From Pyrenula massariospora (Eukaryota; Ascomycota; Eurotiomycetes; Pyrenulales; Pyrenulaceae), in the NCBI GenBank assembly GCA_021030905.1, contig JAGFMI010000018.1, positions 62,001-126,000 of the forward strand: a DNA stretch of 64,000 nt, in the 5' to 3' direction. Of this stretch, positions 47,415 to 58,744 are shown one piece after another. Made by a program: the position numbers and the translations under genes. The first letter of the stretch is position 1, and every line of letters starts with the position of its first letter. Below the pieces are notes generated by a model. The model was not told the origin of the DNA. It ran no database searches and was given only the letters and a program-made list of their open reading frames with translations.

Positions 47415-47825
47415 ATGCACCTCGCCGCCCTCCTCTCCGACCTCAAATCCCTCAGCGTCTGCGTAAGCTTTCCCCCTCCCCCCTCCCCCCTTCAACTCCT
47501 TCCTCCTTTCCTCCCACCCACCAACTAACAAACCCCCCTCCTGCTCCCATAGCCCCACCCCGCAGCCCTACACCTCGTCACGACGCACAAACGCCTCCGC
47601 CTCCCAGAAACCGCATCACTTCAGACTACCGCAGATACAGAGACGGAGAAAGATAAGGATAAGGAGAGGGAGAAGGACGTGGATCTAGAGAGGGCGAAAG
47701 AGTTGGTCGAGCTACATTACGAGGTCAAGGAGCGGTACAGGGAAGAGGGGGTGGGCGAGGAGTTGAGGAGGGGGAGGGAGGATGTTAGGAGGGTTGTGGT
47801 GTCAATGTCTGGTGGGTTGAGTTAA
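47415..47825 (+). CDS. Small hypothetical charged protein
   Basis: Two exons (47415-47462, 47553-47825) give about 106 residues. The 90-bp intron has GTAAGC, an ACTAAC branch site and a CATAG end, all strong. Exon 1 encodes MHLAALLSDLKSLSVC; exon 2 holds a run of alternating Lys/Glu/Asp, then ERAKELVELHYEVKERYREE, predicted helical and possibly coiled-coil. No known domain, signal or membrane segment is visible. The good splice signals and clean frame support a real gene. Confidence 0.6.
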
Positions 47826-47965
47826 TAGGAGGGAGAGGGATGGTGTGAAGAGGTAGACCGTTGACACTCCGTCGAGGATGGCAAAGGGGCGTCAAAATAA
47901 TATGATTGGGTCAGGATACGGAGTTACAGTCTAAGAGCATGTTGGACAAGAACCAAAAAAAGTCC

Positions 47966-48733
47966 TCACGACGCGCCTCTCTTCCCCCATCCCGCCAGCC
48001 ATTTCTCTGCTTCCTTCTTCGTCTCCTCGAGCTCAGTCTTGGCCTGGGCTTCTTTCTCCTCTAAAGCCTCCTTGGCCGCTCTCTCCTTTTCCTCCACTTC
48101 GTGCATTGCCTCCTCCTCTTTCTCTTCAAGCTGCTTTTTGGCGGCTTCAGCTTTCTCCTCCACCCTCTTCTTTGACTCTTCTTCTTTATCTGCAATCATC
48201 CTCTCCATCTGCTCTACGTCTTTCTTCCGCTTAATGGCTCTTCTGTCCCGCCACCCACCGGGCGAATCTGTTCCACGCATCACGCCCTCGATATTTCCCC
48301 TCGCAGTTTCCGGCCGAGCCATCGTGCGAAGCAGGGGCTTAACTTTGCCAGCTAAGTCTCGACCGATGATGGCGTTCAGGATTGGTCGACGAAGGACAAA
48401 GTATCGTGTTTTCCGGGCTACCCTTTGGCGGAAGGTCGGTTTTGGAAGGGTTGGTAGGTCGATGGGTAGGCTGGAAGGCACCACTGCCGCGAGACCCAAG
48501 GGAGCGCCGACGGGCATTACGGTTGGAAGATAAGGGGATGGAATTTCGGCAAGAGGAGATGTAGGGTTGTGTAAGTCGGAAATGATGCCATCGATAGGTG
48601 ACGAGACGGCTGCTGCTGTTGAATGGTGGCGCGAGGCATGATGTGAGAGTCCTGCGGGTAAGGGGATGACAGGTGGTGTGTCGCTGGTCTTTGCTGAAGC
48701 AATTTTGGACTGCTTGCCTCCGAAACAAGACAT
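47966..48733 (-). CDS. Hypothetical protein with C-terminal coiled coil
   Basis: Single exon of 255 codons from the ATG before SCFGGKQSK; an upstream in-frame GTG is not used. The first 85 residues are Ser/Pro/His-rich and look disordered. A conserved-looking middle (FRQRVARKTRYFVLRRPILN) follows. The last 90 residues are nearly all Lys, Glu and Ala in heptad-like order (EKEEEAMHEVEEKERAAKEA), a long coiled coil. Gly at position 5 after MSC could favour lipidation only if the second residue were Gly, which it is not. Function unknown. Confidence 0.65.
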   Translation of the reverse strand: MSCFGGKQSKIASAKTSDTPPVIPLPAGLSHHASRHHSTAAAVSSPIDGIISDLHNPTSPLAEIPSPYLPTVMPVGAPLGLAAVVPSSLPIDLPTLPKPTFRQRVARKTRYFVLRRPILNAIIGRDLAGKVKPLLRTMARPETARGNIEGVMRGTDSPGGWRDRRAIKRKKDVEQMERMIADKEEESKKRVEEKAEAAKKQLEEKEEEAMHEVEEKERAAKEALEEKEAQAKTELEETKKEAEKWLAGWGKRGAS

Positions 48734-49636
48734 CTGCGCCACCGATTTGAACGGCTATAGATGTTACAATTTCTTTTATCGTCTTATCTTTCTTAGCGAA
48801 TTCTTCGACCGGTCAATCTCGTCCTAGAAAGTCCTGATTTGTGGCTAAGAGAGACCTAATGTGCCACTGTATCAGATCCAACCGATCAAATTCAGGCCTT
48901 CCGTCGTGTGCTGACCAAGTCCAGACCGACACAACTAGCCTTTCACGCTTAAAAGCTGGACCTCAACTTGACAATGTGATTTCGAATAGACAATCTGGCC
49001 GAGTCTGATGGTATGCAGTCTTGAGAGAAGGGATGCAAAGGGCGAACAGTCAGACTCGAGGTACCTTTGTACGGCCCCGAGAAAGCTTAGCTCGTGCGTG
49101 GTTGATGTCGTCTTGAATGACAACCTCAAATCGATGTAGGACGCGTTTTGTTTCGTGTACGGCCCGCCAGAACAAGTCAATGGTGGCGTCAATGGGATGG
49201 TGGGTGTATGAACGGTGAAAAGTGCTACTGACGGTGTGAGATGAAGGCATAAATGAATACTTTGGTCAAAAGAAGGTTCTGAAGAGAGCGAATAGGTGCG
49301 TTTGAACCGTGAAGAACCGTGTATTGGTGTACGAAATGATGATCAGAATGAAGGGAACGAACTGCCGAGCTCGGATGGTGATGGCTTGCAAGTAGAAGAA
49401 GAAGGGAGGTGGAGAGATGCTTTGTTAGGACGAAGTCAGGCGTGTGCGATGGCTTTCCCGTTGCTCCTTCCCTTGATGCAACATTCGGCAGTGGATGGAA
49501 GGTACGACCGGTGCCAAGGACTTGCAATGCTGGAAAGTACAGCCTGACTAAGAAATGAATGAAGAAATCACGGGTCTGTTCGATCCGGGCAAGATATTCT
49601 ATGACCGCAAAAAATACGTTCCAGGCTGCACGTCAC
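48734..49636. other. Intergenic region, no gene seen
   Basis: About 900 bp between the coiled-coil gene start and the monooxygenase 3' end. Short frames overlap on both strands without family resemblance. It should hold the promoter of the gene to its left. Confidence 0.45.
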
Positions 49637-51773
49637 TTAGAACTCTACTCCATTCGACACCTTGGGTAGAGCAAAGCCCTCAAAGAAATCGTTTAGGCTA
49701 TTGTGGTCTTCGATACCGGTAATCATCGAAACATCTATAAGCCGTCAGAGATCGATCCCTCAAAGCAGGAAGAACTCGCGTACATTGATCGGGACGCACA
49801 ACAGCCATGGCTCCTTCTTGAGTGTCCACTCCGTAAAACTTGTACGCATCGCCGTGGCCAGAATTGTAACTTTCGTCATCAACGAAAGTTTTGTGCAAGT
49901 CTTATAAATCATAATTAGAGGTCTTGCTATCAGATCAAGAATCAAGGACTCACCTCGCATACGCCACTTCCCGGTTACTGGCCAGAAGTACTGCGGTATC
50001 TGCTCCTGCTCGATATTCACACGCTCGCCAGAGAGTACGACTATTGGTTCAATGAAACTGTCGATATCTGCGCCTGTAGCAGTGAAGCGCCGCACCGGGC
50101 CAGCATTCGAACTCAGGAATTCGGCAAGCTAGAATGCGAGGTAAGCTGCGTTGGAAGGAAGTGGTGGAAGAGCTACCTACATTGTCCAGCCGTTGTCTCG
50201 CTGCTTTTTTTCGAATATCCCCAGCGAAGATGACGATTCTCCACCTCCCATCGGCCGGAAGAGCTCTGACCAACTCCATCGCTTTCGCATCACAGAAGCG
50301 AATAACTTGAGTGCTTGGAAATCTCATGCCAACTATGAGATTGCTTGCCAACTTTTGCGCGCTCTTTCCGGCCGCGACAATTTCGGAGTCGTGGTACTTA
50401 GCTGTAATTCCAGCTGTGTATCTGCCAGATTTGATGAATTGCTCGGCGAAATACTCTGGACTGACGCCATTTGCTCCAGTAGAAAACAGCTTTGTCCAGT
50501 TTCTATCAAATTCGATCAGATCCGCTGCAACCTGTCCCCGCTCGATGTCGTAGGTTCGAAGAAGGTCTGGAGAAGCCTGCCCATTTAGGATCGCGCCTAG
50601 CTTCCAGCCAATGTTGTATCCGTCTTGGGCAGACACGTTCATTCCTTGCCCTGCCTAGAGAAAAAATTAATATACTCTTATGTTTTGGGTTAAGCTCCCT
50701 TGAACTTAAAGGGTAATTTTGGTTGTTCTACCTTGGGTGAATGAGTGTGGCAAGCATCACCTGTCAGGAAGACTCGGTTGTCCTTCGTAAAGTGATCTGC
50801 GAGTCGCTGTCCAATTGAGTAGGCTGACCACCAAAAAGTCTCTGCGATCTCGAGCTTGTAAGGATGAAAGATCCGGCGTGCGGCATTATGGACGTCCGCT
50901 CGAGTCACATCTTTTGCGTTTGTGCCGGGTGGAAGCTCGATGTAGAAGCGGGCTAGAGAACCTCCCTCTCTCGGAATGATCATTAGGTGACCGGCGTCTG
51001 ACTTGATACTGACTTTCTTTCGGATGTCGGGAAAGTCTGTTTGAGGATACACATCAGTAACCCCCCAGACAGCATCAGTGCTATCACCAATCATTTTGTA
51101 GCCCAGTGACCTGCGAATAGCGCTGTGCGCACCATCACAGCCCTTTATATCATTAGCATTGAACTTCAGCCACTGCAGCAATGTACGGAAGAAGGCGGTC
51201 AATGGCAAATTGGAAAATTTTGGTCCATAGCTAGCGTGGAATGCGAGCAAGCAAACTTACCAGCACATACTTTGCTTCAAAGACTTCGTCCACACCATCC
51301 TTCTCTGCCACAACTCTTACCGGATGTGCTTCTGGATTTTTGGCAGCATCGCTGTCGACGTGCAAGTCTTTGACCACATAGCCATAATCCACTTCCTGAC
51401 CATTGAATCGCCTCATAGCTTCGATCAACAAGCCATTGATCCTAGCCTGGTTGAGAATGACATGTGGCTGATGTGATAACCCAGGCGCTTTATCTGCAGT
51501 CCTCCTTGTCCTTTTGATCCCACCATTCCCATCTGCAGCCCAGAACGTCACCTCCAAGACATGGTACGCTTCGCGGAGCAATTCTTCGGCGAGCCCGAAG
51601 CTGTCAAACATTTCTACCGTGCGACATTGTACACCATCAGCTTGCCCCGCAGTCATCGGCCCGGATCTCTTCTCGAGGATCTTGCAAGGTATTCCATATC
51701 GAGCCAGCCAGGTTGCCGCGCACAGGCCGGCAGAACCGCTCCCGCAGATGAGAACATTGACACGTTGAGCCAT
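49637..51773 (-). CDS. FAD-dependent aromatic monooxygenase (phenol hydroxylase-like)
   Basis: Predicted to hydroxylate a phenolic substrate using NADPH, FAD and O2. Six exons (51773-51261, 51142-50732, 50654-50181, 50128-49954, 49900-49784, 49734-49637) join in frame to about 595 residues. The N-terminus has the dinucleotide-binding GSGSAGLCAATWLAR motif followed by ILEKR. GCDGAHSAIRRSLG is formed across intron 1. The FAD-ribityl motif RVFLTGDACHTHSPK joins AGQGMN across intron 2. The C-terminal quarter, with DESYNSGHGDAYKFYGV and VVRPDQ, matches the thioredoxin-like domain of phenol 2-monooxygenases. The last intron restores DQYVSMITG. The chosen ATG is immediately before the FAD motif. It lies 13 kb right of the alkylcitrate cluster with unrelated genes between, so it probably serves aromatic catabolism and not that pathway. 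Confidence 0.92.
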
Positions 51774-52739
51774 CTTCAGAATGAGAGTATCTGGATTGCT
51801 TATGTCTACGGCAAAATCGTATAGAGACAAAGGAAAAACTTATACTCGCCGACCAGTTGTATAGGTGGGTGTTGATGAATTCCGTCACAGCCGATCCGGG
51901 AATAATTTCGGTGGTTGCACCTGTAACTAATCCTCGGGATTGGGAAATCAGGGCGGTACTTGCATGCGGAACCGGGCATCAAATTCTCCTCTGGTGGGTT
52001 GACACATCCTCCTTCTAGGTAGAAGGTTTCGAGCTGCTGAATAGCACAGTGGGGCCGTTCATAGAGTAGACGAACCTGAAAAGAGTCTCATTGCGCGAGA
52101 GGCACATGACGCTTCGGATTATTGTTGGTCCGTAAGTGTCGCTCCCTTTTAGGAGCCGTGCAGAGTCCCAGCTGCTGGTTAGGTAGTATCCGCAAGTGTC
52201 AACGGATAGGTACTCCTGGACAGTCGTTAGCGATAGTCCTTCGGAGTTAGATTGATCTATAATGTTGATCGAAACACACGAGGGCTCTGAGACAGATTCT
52301 GCAACTCTCTATGCTCACGCTTGGCTTCTATCCATGTAACGCAGAATCTAAGTTAGAGATCTTGGAGCTATTATCTCTTCAAGTCTCTCGGTCTCAATTT
52401 GGTGTATCTACCACTTTGCTTGTTTAGTTTACTCGCCCTGAGAACCAGACCACCAGCGACAGCATATAAGAACGATGTGATAACTATTCTTCATGCGTAG
52501 CATCTGCAAGAATGGCAAGTGTCCGATATACACGTGATGACATCTTCGATCAAGCCTCAACTTACAACGAATACACTCCTACAAATGACGGCCTCTACCA
52601 CAATGGCCGTCAGTCAAAGGAACTGCCAAGCTACGCACGCAAGCCACGTGGTCAAACCCACGAATCCCCAAATCAAAGCTCTTTATCCTCTCAATCTGAA
52701 CCCCCATGGATTTTACGCTGCCCTCCAAACCCCATGATA
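51774..52739. other. Intergenic region with an unassigned plus-strand frame
   Basis: Contains the monooxygenase promoter. A plus-strand ATG frame from 52512 runs into the 3' end of the F-box-like gene on the other strand. Its first 70 codons are Ser/Asn/Gln-rich and could be a short or partial gene, but nothing in it is recognisable. Confidence 0.4.
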
Positions 52740-53996
52740 CTATGCCAGAAATGCTTCCGCAAAGCTCATCTGGATACCAAATTTCGTGAGCGATGCCTCC
52801 GTCCTCTTAGAATACTCACGACACCACACAGAATGTGGTTGAAGCGGGTCGTCCTCTTCAAGGTGCCGGTAATTGATATGAATCTGCTCCAGGCCGCTCT
52901 GAGGATACTCATACCGTAACTGTCTAGCGAATTCTTCCAGCCAGTCCTCGTCCGTTTTGTGAACGCCGCGAGCAACCTTCGTCTGCGGGTCCTTGGATGG
53001 CATACGGTGAATGACAGGCAGATTGATGGCCAGCGAACGGAGTCGAGGGGCGGAGAAGTATTTCGCTGCCATCTCTGGGCTGCTGGCGAAGAGGTCGCCG
53101 GCATCCACCTCGAGGGATACGAGGTGCTGGAACTGCCTGAGGTCGAGGATGCGTTCGTCGAAATCGTCTTCTGTGCAAATGTGGTCCAATTTGAGACATT
53201 GCAGGTCCGGACAATGCTGGAGTAGGTAGTCTTCGAGGGACCAGGGATTGAGTAAGTGCCAGTAAGCCGGGGTATGGGTCCGTTCTCTAAGCGAAAGGGT
53301 CACTAGGCGCTTTGGCCAGGATAGGAGAGCCCTAAAGGCTGGCGTTTCCTCTTCGCATGGATAGACTGTCTCCAGCTTCTCGATCTTTGCAGTCTTCTGC
53401 GATTTTGACCGGATGACTTGACGCATTGTGCGGTCGGATCGACACCACTCGGACGTCTTATCGCCTCGTCTAAAGTCGCCTTTCCGGACCTCAAGATGAG
53501 GTAGTTTCACTGAGCGAATGTTTTGAGAACCAATAGCCGCCATGAACCTCTTCAAACATGGACTGTTCTGTAACGTTGTCAAGCATAGTGCTTCTAAGCG
53601 GGAGGACTGTCCGACGGCTGCAAAAAAGGGTGGGCTTTTGTCCCAGTATTTCATGTGAACGGAAATCTCCCGAACATTCTTCGACGCCTGAATAATGCGC
53701 TCCAAGTGCCAGCGAACATCTATGTACAGGGCTTTAAAATCAACTTCGATCCTTTGGACGTAGCCCTGGAGGGTCTGATCCGACCATAGCGCTTTCTCTA
53801 ATTTTGCAATAGGAGCAATGTCACGCCGATCATTGCATCGCAGCTTTAGCACGCGATAGAGGTAGTGGTTACAAATCCTTCGCCATTGATGCGAGACAAG
53901 AACGCAAGCGAGCAGGTCCTTGGATGAGTCAGTATCATCTCTGCTCGTTGCGAGCTGCAGGATGTAGTCGAGGATCTCTTCTGGTAGAGGGTACAT
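52740..53996 (-). CDS. F-box-like protein with irregular LRR-type repeats (copy 1)
   Basis: Single exon of about 418 residues from the ATG at MYPLPEEILDYILQLA; an earlier GTG in frame is less likely. The N-terminus (LPEEILDYIL, then LVSHQWRRICNHYLYRVL) follows the F-box-like pattern of fungal proteins that bind Skp1. The rest holds spaced Leu-rich segments such as LEALCLTTL, VKLPHLEV, LVTLSLRE, LQCLKLDH and LVSLEVDAGD, like degenerate leucine-rich repeats that would bind a target. A role in SCF ubiquitin ligase substrate choice is inferred. A second copy follows in the same orientation and shares LVSHQWR. Confidence 0.7.
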   Translation of the reverse strand: MYPLPEEILDYILQLATSRDDTDSSKDLLACVLVSHQWRRICNHYLYRVLKLRCNDRRDIAPIAKLEKALWSDQTLQGYVQRIEVDFKALYIDVRWHLERIIQASKNVREISVHMKYWDKSPPFFAAVGQSSRLEALCLTTLQNSPCLKRFMAAIGSQNIRSVKLPHLEVRKGDFRRGDKTSEWCRSDRTMRQVIRSKSQKTAKIEKLETVYPCEEETPAFRALLSWPKRLVTLSLRERTHTPAYWHLLNPWSLEDYLLQHCPDLQCLKLDHICTEDDFDERILDLRQFQHLVSLEVDAGDLFASSPEMAAKYFSAPRLRSLAINLPVIHRMPSKDPQTKVARGVHKTDEDWLEEFARQLRYEYPQSGLEQIHINYRHLEEDDPLQPHSVWCREYSKRTEASLTKFGIQMSFAEAFLA

Positions 53997-55065
53997 GGTG
54001 AGCGAAAGCCTAGACACTCCCTAAAGTTCTTGAGTGTGCCTAGAGCTTTTTCTTTGCGATTGTGTTGCCCAATATGTGTGACGCAGGATTCGTGTAAGAA
54101 AATATAGAACAAGAGTTGTAGTTGGGCTGAGGTGCGGTAGATCTTGACCCGTTGATTTATTGACGGGTATTTATAATGAAGACAGAAAACTAGAATTTTT
54201 TACAAAACAGATATAATGACTCACGACTAGTGTGTAGAATCCGAGAAAGTCAGTTATTGTGGCAGCGACGAAAAGTTACGGACTTGGTCCTGCGGTCCCA
54301 TGGAAGCGCTCAGCTTGTACCATGGAAAGAAACTCACACAACCGCAGGGATTCTTGCCAACATCTATCTTGTTCCATGATCTATGTTTTGCTTGGCCCTC
54401 TCGATCCACTCTTCTTTATACGTCGTTGGCTTATGGTACGAAAGACACTCTTGATTCCTTAGATTCCTTCAATATGAAATAATGTAGTTGAGGACATGAA
54501 TAATGATTTCACTTCGTAAGCTTCTCATTCCGAAGGACTGGTTAGTCGACGCAGAAGTCATGACCACGAGTAAGGAATTTCCGAAACTCTTGCCTTTCTC
54601 GTTCGTCGGTCGTATAACTTCGACTTGGCAGCGACAGAAATCTAACGCTGGATGCTTACCGCGTAGATAACTAACGTGAGGTCGTGGTTGCGGTTACAGT
54701 CGGCGCCGACGCGGCCAGGGCGGAGACCAGGGTCATCGATCAGTCTGAGCAAATTACATACATACACCTGCCCGTAAGTTCACTCGATTGCTCGTCTTAG
54801 ATCACGGTTGTGGAACACTATATCGAAAGTGCACATTCTATTCGATTGCATTGCTACTGCATCGGGGATCAGGGAGTTTTGTCAGGAGCTACTTTTGCAA
54901 TCCCAAGATTTTAAGAGATGAAACTCCAAGTTTCCAGGAGATTTTGCTTTAAGGTAATTATGCCATTCAATAGAACTCCTATATATCTTTTCTGACGGGC
55001 CGATGCATGTTGATCCTTTTGATACCATTTGAGAGGAGTCCTCTCAAAGTTTCACTCGCTAGCTT
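53997..55065. other. Intergenic region between F-box-like genes
   Basis: About 1.07 kb of rather AT-rich sequence between two tandem paralogues. I see no gene; small frames at 54.26-54.48 kb do not look coding. Confidence 0.45.
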
Positions 55066-56370
55066 CTATGATTCATTTTCCATCCGACGCTGAGCCTCCG
55101 CCATCCATTGTTCTCTTGACATTGTTGGCTTAGAAAAGCTTAGACTAAGCCCGTGCTGTGCCATTTCCGACTTCGTCTCCTCAAGCTTTTCCCAAGGCCA
55201 CGTAGAGATCGTGTTGCCAACCCATCCCTGCGCATCGTACTTGAAAATTTGGAGGTCAAAGTCAAGGTAGATTTCCCTCAAGGTTCTCGTTGGATGGGAC
55301 GAAGCGAGGGCTTGAGCAAATCGGCACAGCCACAGGTTCAAGGATTGATGCTTCCCGAAATAATAGGAGAAGAAGGCTTGATACTGAAAATTAAGACTGA
55401 GATGTCGGAGATTGGCTACGTTGCCCAGCGATTCGCCAACTAGATCTGCATCGAAATCCAGTACAGGGTCACATGTCAGCTCCAGTGTCTCCAACGCAGG
55501 AAGTACGCTCAGATCTGGCCACTTGGACCAAAGTCTGAAAGTGTCAATCTTGAGATGCTGGAGAAAGTTACACTGGCCTTTTAAAATTGTAGAGAAATAG
55601 CCTAGGTTAACCCAGTCATTAGCAACATGGGACAGCGACAGCTCCTCCAATCGTGCAGGCCAGCAAATCAGAGCCTTTGCTGCAATTTCCGAATCAATCG
55701 CATTAGACAGCTTCAACGATCGGATAGACCCGGTACGGTGTTGGCTCTGAGGTAGTAAGTTGAACAGGTCATCCTCACTCAATTGATCCGAGAATTGGTC
55801 CATCTCCACTCCAGTGAGATAAGAGTCGAGGTGCAGAGCCTCTATATTTCTCGAATCAAAGTTTCGGAAGATCGTTCTGAGATCAGGCCCAATGTTAAAA
55901 TTCAGGGAGCCAAAATCCTCTTGAGGTCGGAGTAAAGCCAATGTTTTGAGAAGCGGCAGCGTTTTCGTAACTCTTAGGATCCTCCGCAATGATGAGCGGG
56001 TCCAATTGGTTCTGATATAGACATCCGTACACCTTCGGCAAATTTCCAAAGCTCGGGATGCCGAAGCACAGTGCAAAAGTTCCGGACGGTAAAAGGTTAT
56101 ATCAATTGTTCTAACGTGATCCTGAAGGCGCTGATTGAGGGATACGGTTTTTCGAAACATTTTCAACCTAGACCAAACCGCATTTTGTCTCTCTGTAGCT
56201 GGCTTCGTACTGTACAGGCGAATGCTTCGGTAAAGGGAAAGCTCACATGACGCCCGCCACTGATGCGAAACCAGAAGGTAAGATAGGCGCTCGTCGTGGT
56301 CGATTGCATACCAGTCAGGCACGAGGCACTTGATGATCTCCTGATGTATCTCGTCCGGGAGAATTAGCAT
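55066..56370 (-). CDS. F-box-like protein with irregular LRR-type repeats (copy 2)
   Basis: Single exon of about 434 residues from the ATG at MLILPDEIHQEIIKCL; upstream in-frame TTG excluded. The start matches an F-box-like helix pattern, followed by YLLVSHQWRASCELSLYRSI, parallel to copy 1. Leu-rich segments (LKTLALLRP, IEALHLDSY, IRSLKLSNA, LEELSLSHV, LETLELTCD, LRHLSLNFQ) recur every 25-40 residues as in LRR target-binding regions. The two copies have the same size, order and orientation but have diverged strongly outside the VSHQWR region, pointing to an old tandem duplication. Confidence 0.72.
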   Translation of the reverse strand: MLILPDEIHQEIIKCLVPDWYAIDHDERLSYLLVSHQWRASCELSLYRSIRLYSTKPATERQNAVWSRLKMFRKTVSLNQRLQDHVRTIDITFYRPELLHCASASRALEICRRCTDVYIRTNWTRSSLRRILRVTKTLPLLKTLALLRPQEDFGSLNFNIGPDLRTIFRNFDSRNIEALHLDSYLTGVEMDQFSDQLSEDDLFNLLPQSQHRTGSIRSLKLSNAIDSEIAAKALICWPARLEELSLSHVANDWVNLGYFSTILKGQCNFLQHLKIDTFRLWSKWPDLSVLPALETLELTCDPVLDFDADLVGESLGNVANLRHLSLNFQYQAFFSYYFGKHQSLNLWLCRFAQALASSHPTRTLREIYLDFDLQIFKYDAQGWVGNTISTWPWEKLEETKSEMAQHGLSLSFSKPTMSREQWMAEAQRRMENES

Positions 56371-56930
56371 GACGAGAAGCAAGTGACTGGATCGCAATTC
56401 AACACTATGACTGCGGAAATATTGGTTCTGTGGGTTTGATGAGTAGGAAGTAAATTGAACGTCAGGTAGCGAGGGTTTGAAACGTTGTAAATAAATAATT
56501 AAAATTGGAAATCACGGAGCGCTTTCACCAAGAGCTGAGGAGTAAAATCGAGTTAGTGAACCTGTGAAAAGCAACGCAGTGTAATAGCAAAAGTGGCGGT
56601 ATATTAGCTTCCGGCACCTGCGAGAGTGAAAAGTCCCCACCGCTTCCAGTAAGAGATTGGGTGAAGGAAAGCTTTACCGCTGTGAGAAGCAATTTCACCA
56701 CAGCGCTGGAAACAGAATGGAGTTTTTGGACCAAAGACGCTTTTGCTATAGTCTTCAGCTTGATGCCTTATACTTGGAGCCTTTTTCAAAGCGGGATTGC
56801 ACGCTCTTGAGATTTAATTGTCTACTCTATGGTTTCTATTCGCTTTTCTCTTTAACATAACGGCAGAGGCTGGACGGTCCAAGTTTTTTGTGAAGTCGTG
56901 AAATGTAAGAGTTCAATCACCAATGTGGAG
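56371..56930. other. Intergenic region, no gene seen
   Basis: 560 bp between the F-box-like copy 2 start and the SR protein stop. It probably holds the promoter of copy 2 and the 3' UTR of the SR protein gene. Confidence 0.45.
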
Positions 56931-58744
56931 TCATAATCCACTGGTGCTAGGAGCATCTGCTCCATGTGTACTCGCCTTTCGCTGATTCTTGATCTTCTCG
57001 CGCAGGAGCTTCTCCCGTAACTGATTAGGGTTGATTGGACTTGTGCTGGTGGTACTTTTCGGTAGCTGCGAGTCCACAAACAAGACCTTAGCAGAAATAC
57101 TTTCTAGATGTATTCTCAATGCAATGCAAAAACTGAGGTGCAAGTACATAAAAGGTAGATCAATGGACGTACCTCCTGTGATGTCTCTTGCAGATCTGTG
57201 TTGCTCGAAATGTCCACCGATTCTTCGCCATTTGGTTTCACCGACTGGTGATCATCCTGTCTGTCAACATCAGAATCGTCAGCCCTTCTTCGCGGGTCAG
57301 CAGATACTGAAGAAGTATTGCGCCTCCGACGCGCAACGGGCTCATATCTTTGTAAAGATCGTCTCCTCTTCTTTTCTCTGGGCCGTTCAGGGCTTCTGCT
57401 TGGGCTCCGTTTGCGATCATAGCGTTCTCTACTAGAGCTCATGCGTCGGCGGTTTCGATGGGATCGGCCCTTGGCATCATCAGCGCCAGTGTCTCGTCTC
57501 TCATCAGAAGACTTTGGGGTAAAAGATCGGCGGGACCTGCTTCGCCTGTCACGGCGCCTTTCACGACTTCTAACTCTCCTGTATCCTCGCGATCTTGATC
57601 TTGACCTTGACCTCGAGTATGACCGATGCCTGCGATGGTAGGATCGTCTTGGTGGCGGGCTCACATTTCGGGATGTGCTTCTGCGCCGACGACGTCGTGG
57701 TGGGCTGGGAGATCGTGAGCGTGATGATAGAGAGCGAGAAGTGGATCGCGATCTAGAGTCACCGCGTTTATAAGCCCTTCGTCGCTTCCTTCCATAATCT
57801 CTTTCAGGTGATGAAGTCGGGCTTCGGGATGTAAAACGCCGTCTGTCTGAGCGACCTTGATGGGTTCTGCGTCTTGGAGGACTTCGCGAAGACGAATATG
57901 AGTGAGCAGAAGAGCGAGAGATTGACCTTGACCTGGTCCGTCCCCTTGGTACGTCGCGACGGCTGCGGCCGTTCGAAGGAATATAAGTATCGACCTCGGT
58001 TCTAGGAGGTGGTCCGCGTCTGTCCATTCGTTCTGGCGAGTCCCTTGGGCGGTACGGCGGTGAGCGTGACATAGGGCGCCGCCTGCCGAAGTCTCGGCCT
58101 CGGAGATCGCCCCGCCCACGGCCTCTCTGAGCTCTTTCTCGCCGCCGTATATTGTCAATATCACGCTCGCGTGTAGATTCCTGGTCCCGGCGCCGTCGCG
58201 CTTCCTCCGCTGCTTTTTCAGCGTCGATCTAAGCTATTAGCGCTGGTATGGGTTATAAGTAGATTTTCCCGCACCTTCTCTTGCATCAACTCCATCTTCT
58301 TGGCTTCGAGCAGCTCTTTCGGGACACCTTGAGCATTGGATTGGGCGCTCAGTGCCAAGTTCCATAACTCTTTACAGAATTTTGGAGCATCTTTGTCTAA
58401 GAAACCGGTAAGGGAGATCTGAATGACTTTGATATCTGGCTGTTCCCGCAATTGTTAGTATGAACATGTCGCCGAGGGACTCCCAGTATTTACAAAACGT
58501 GAGCCTTCAAGAAGATTGAAGCAGAGCTCAATGACGACGTCGTCATCATTGCCGAGAAGCTCAGATATTCTGCTTGCGATCCACCTGTCACAACGCGTCT
58601 TGTTAGCAGTATCTACTTTCCACGATGGGGAAATACGAACTTTTTCAATACCTCTAAATTCACTTTTTGCATGTCAACCTTCTGACTGAACTCGGGAGGA
58701 AACTTGGTCTGCCGTAGCAGCTTTGCATCCACACTGGTCGCCAT
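56931..58744 (-). CDS. PWI-domain SR-rich splicing protein (SRRM1-like)
   Basis: Nuclear pre-mRNA processing factor. Five exons (58744-58641, 58584-58494, 58439-58275, 58228-57173, about 57086-56931) join in frame to about 523 residues. The first three encode the PWI domain at about residues 25-115: FPPEFSQKVDM, LKKWIASRISELLGNDDDVV, FCKELWNLAL. A charged helix and RGRGRGDLRGRD follow. The long exon 4 is almost entirely Arg-Ser dipeptides and RRRR runs. The end, QLREKLLREKIKNQR, is typical of the family. PWI domains bind nucleic acid, and SRRM1-type proteins bridge splicing factors at exons. The last intron acceptor is uncertain: either 57087 or one 21 bp downstream keeps frame. Confidence 0.88.

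Noticed and set aside
49637-51773. FAD monooxygenase as a member of the alkylcitrate cluster
   Set aside because: It lies 13 kb beyond the last cluster gene with unrelated genes between, and its family acts on aromatic rings.
52512-52919. Plus-strand ATG frame of 135 codons
   Set aside because: Its 3' half is antisense to the F-box-like gene and its 5' half is low in complexity; kept only as a note in the intergenic entry.
57441-58164. Frames antisense to or out of phase with the SR-rich exon
   Set aside because: Repetitive Arg/Ser codons keep several phases open; only the PWI-linked frame is supported.
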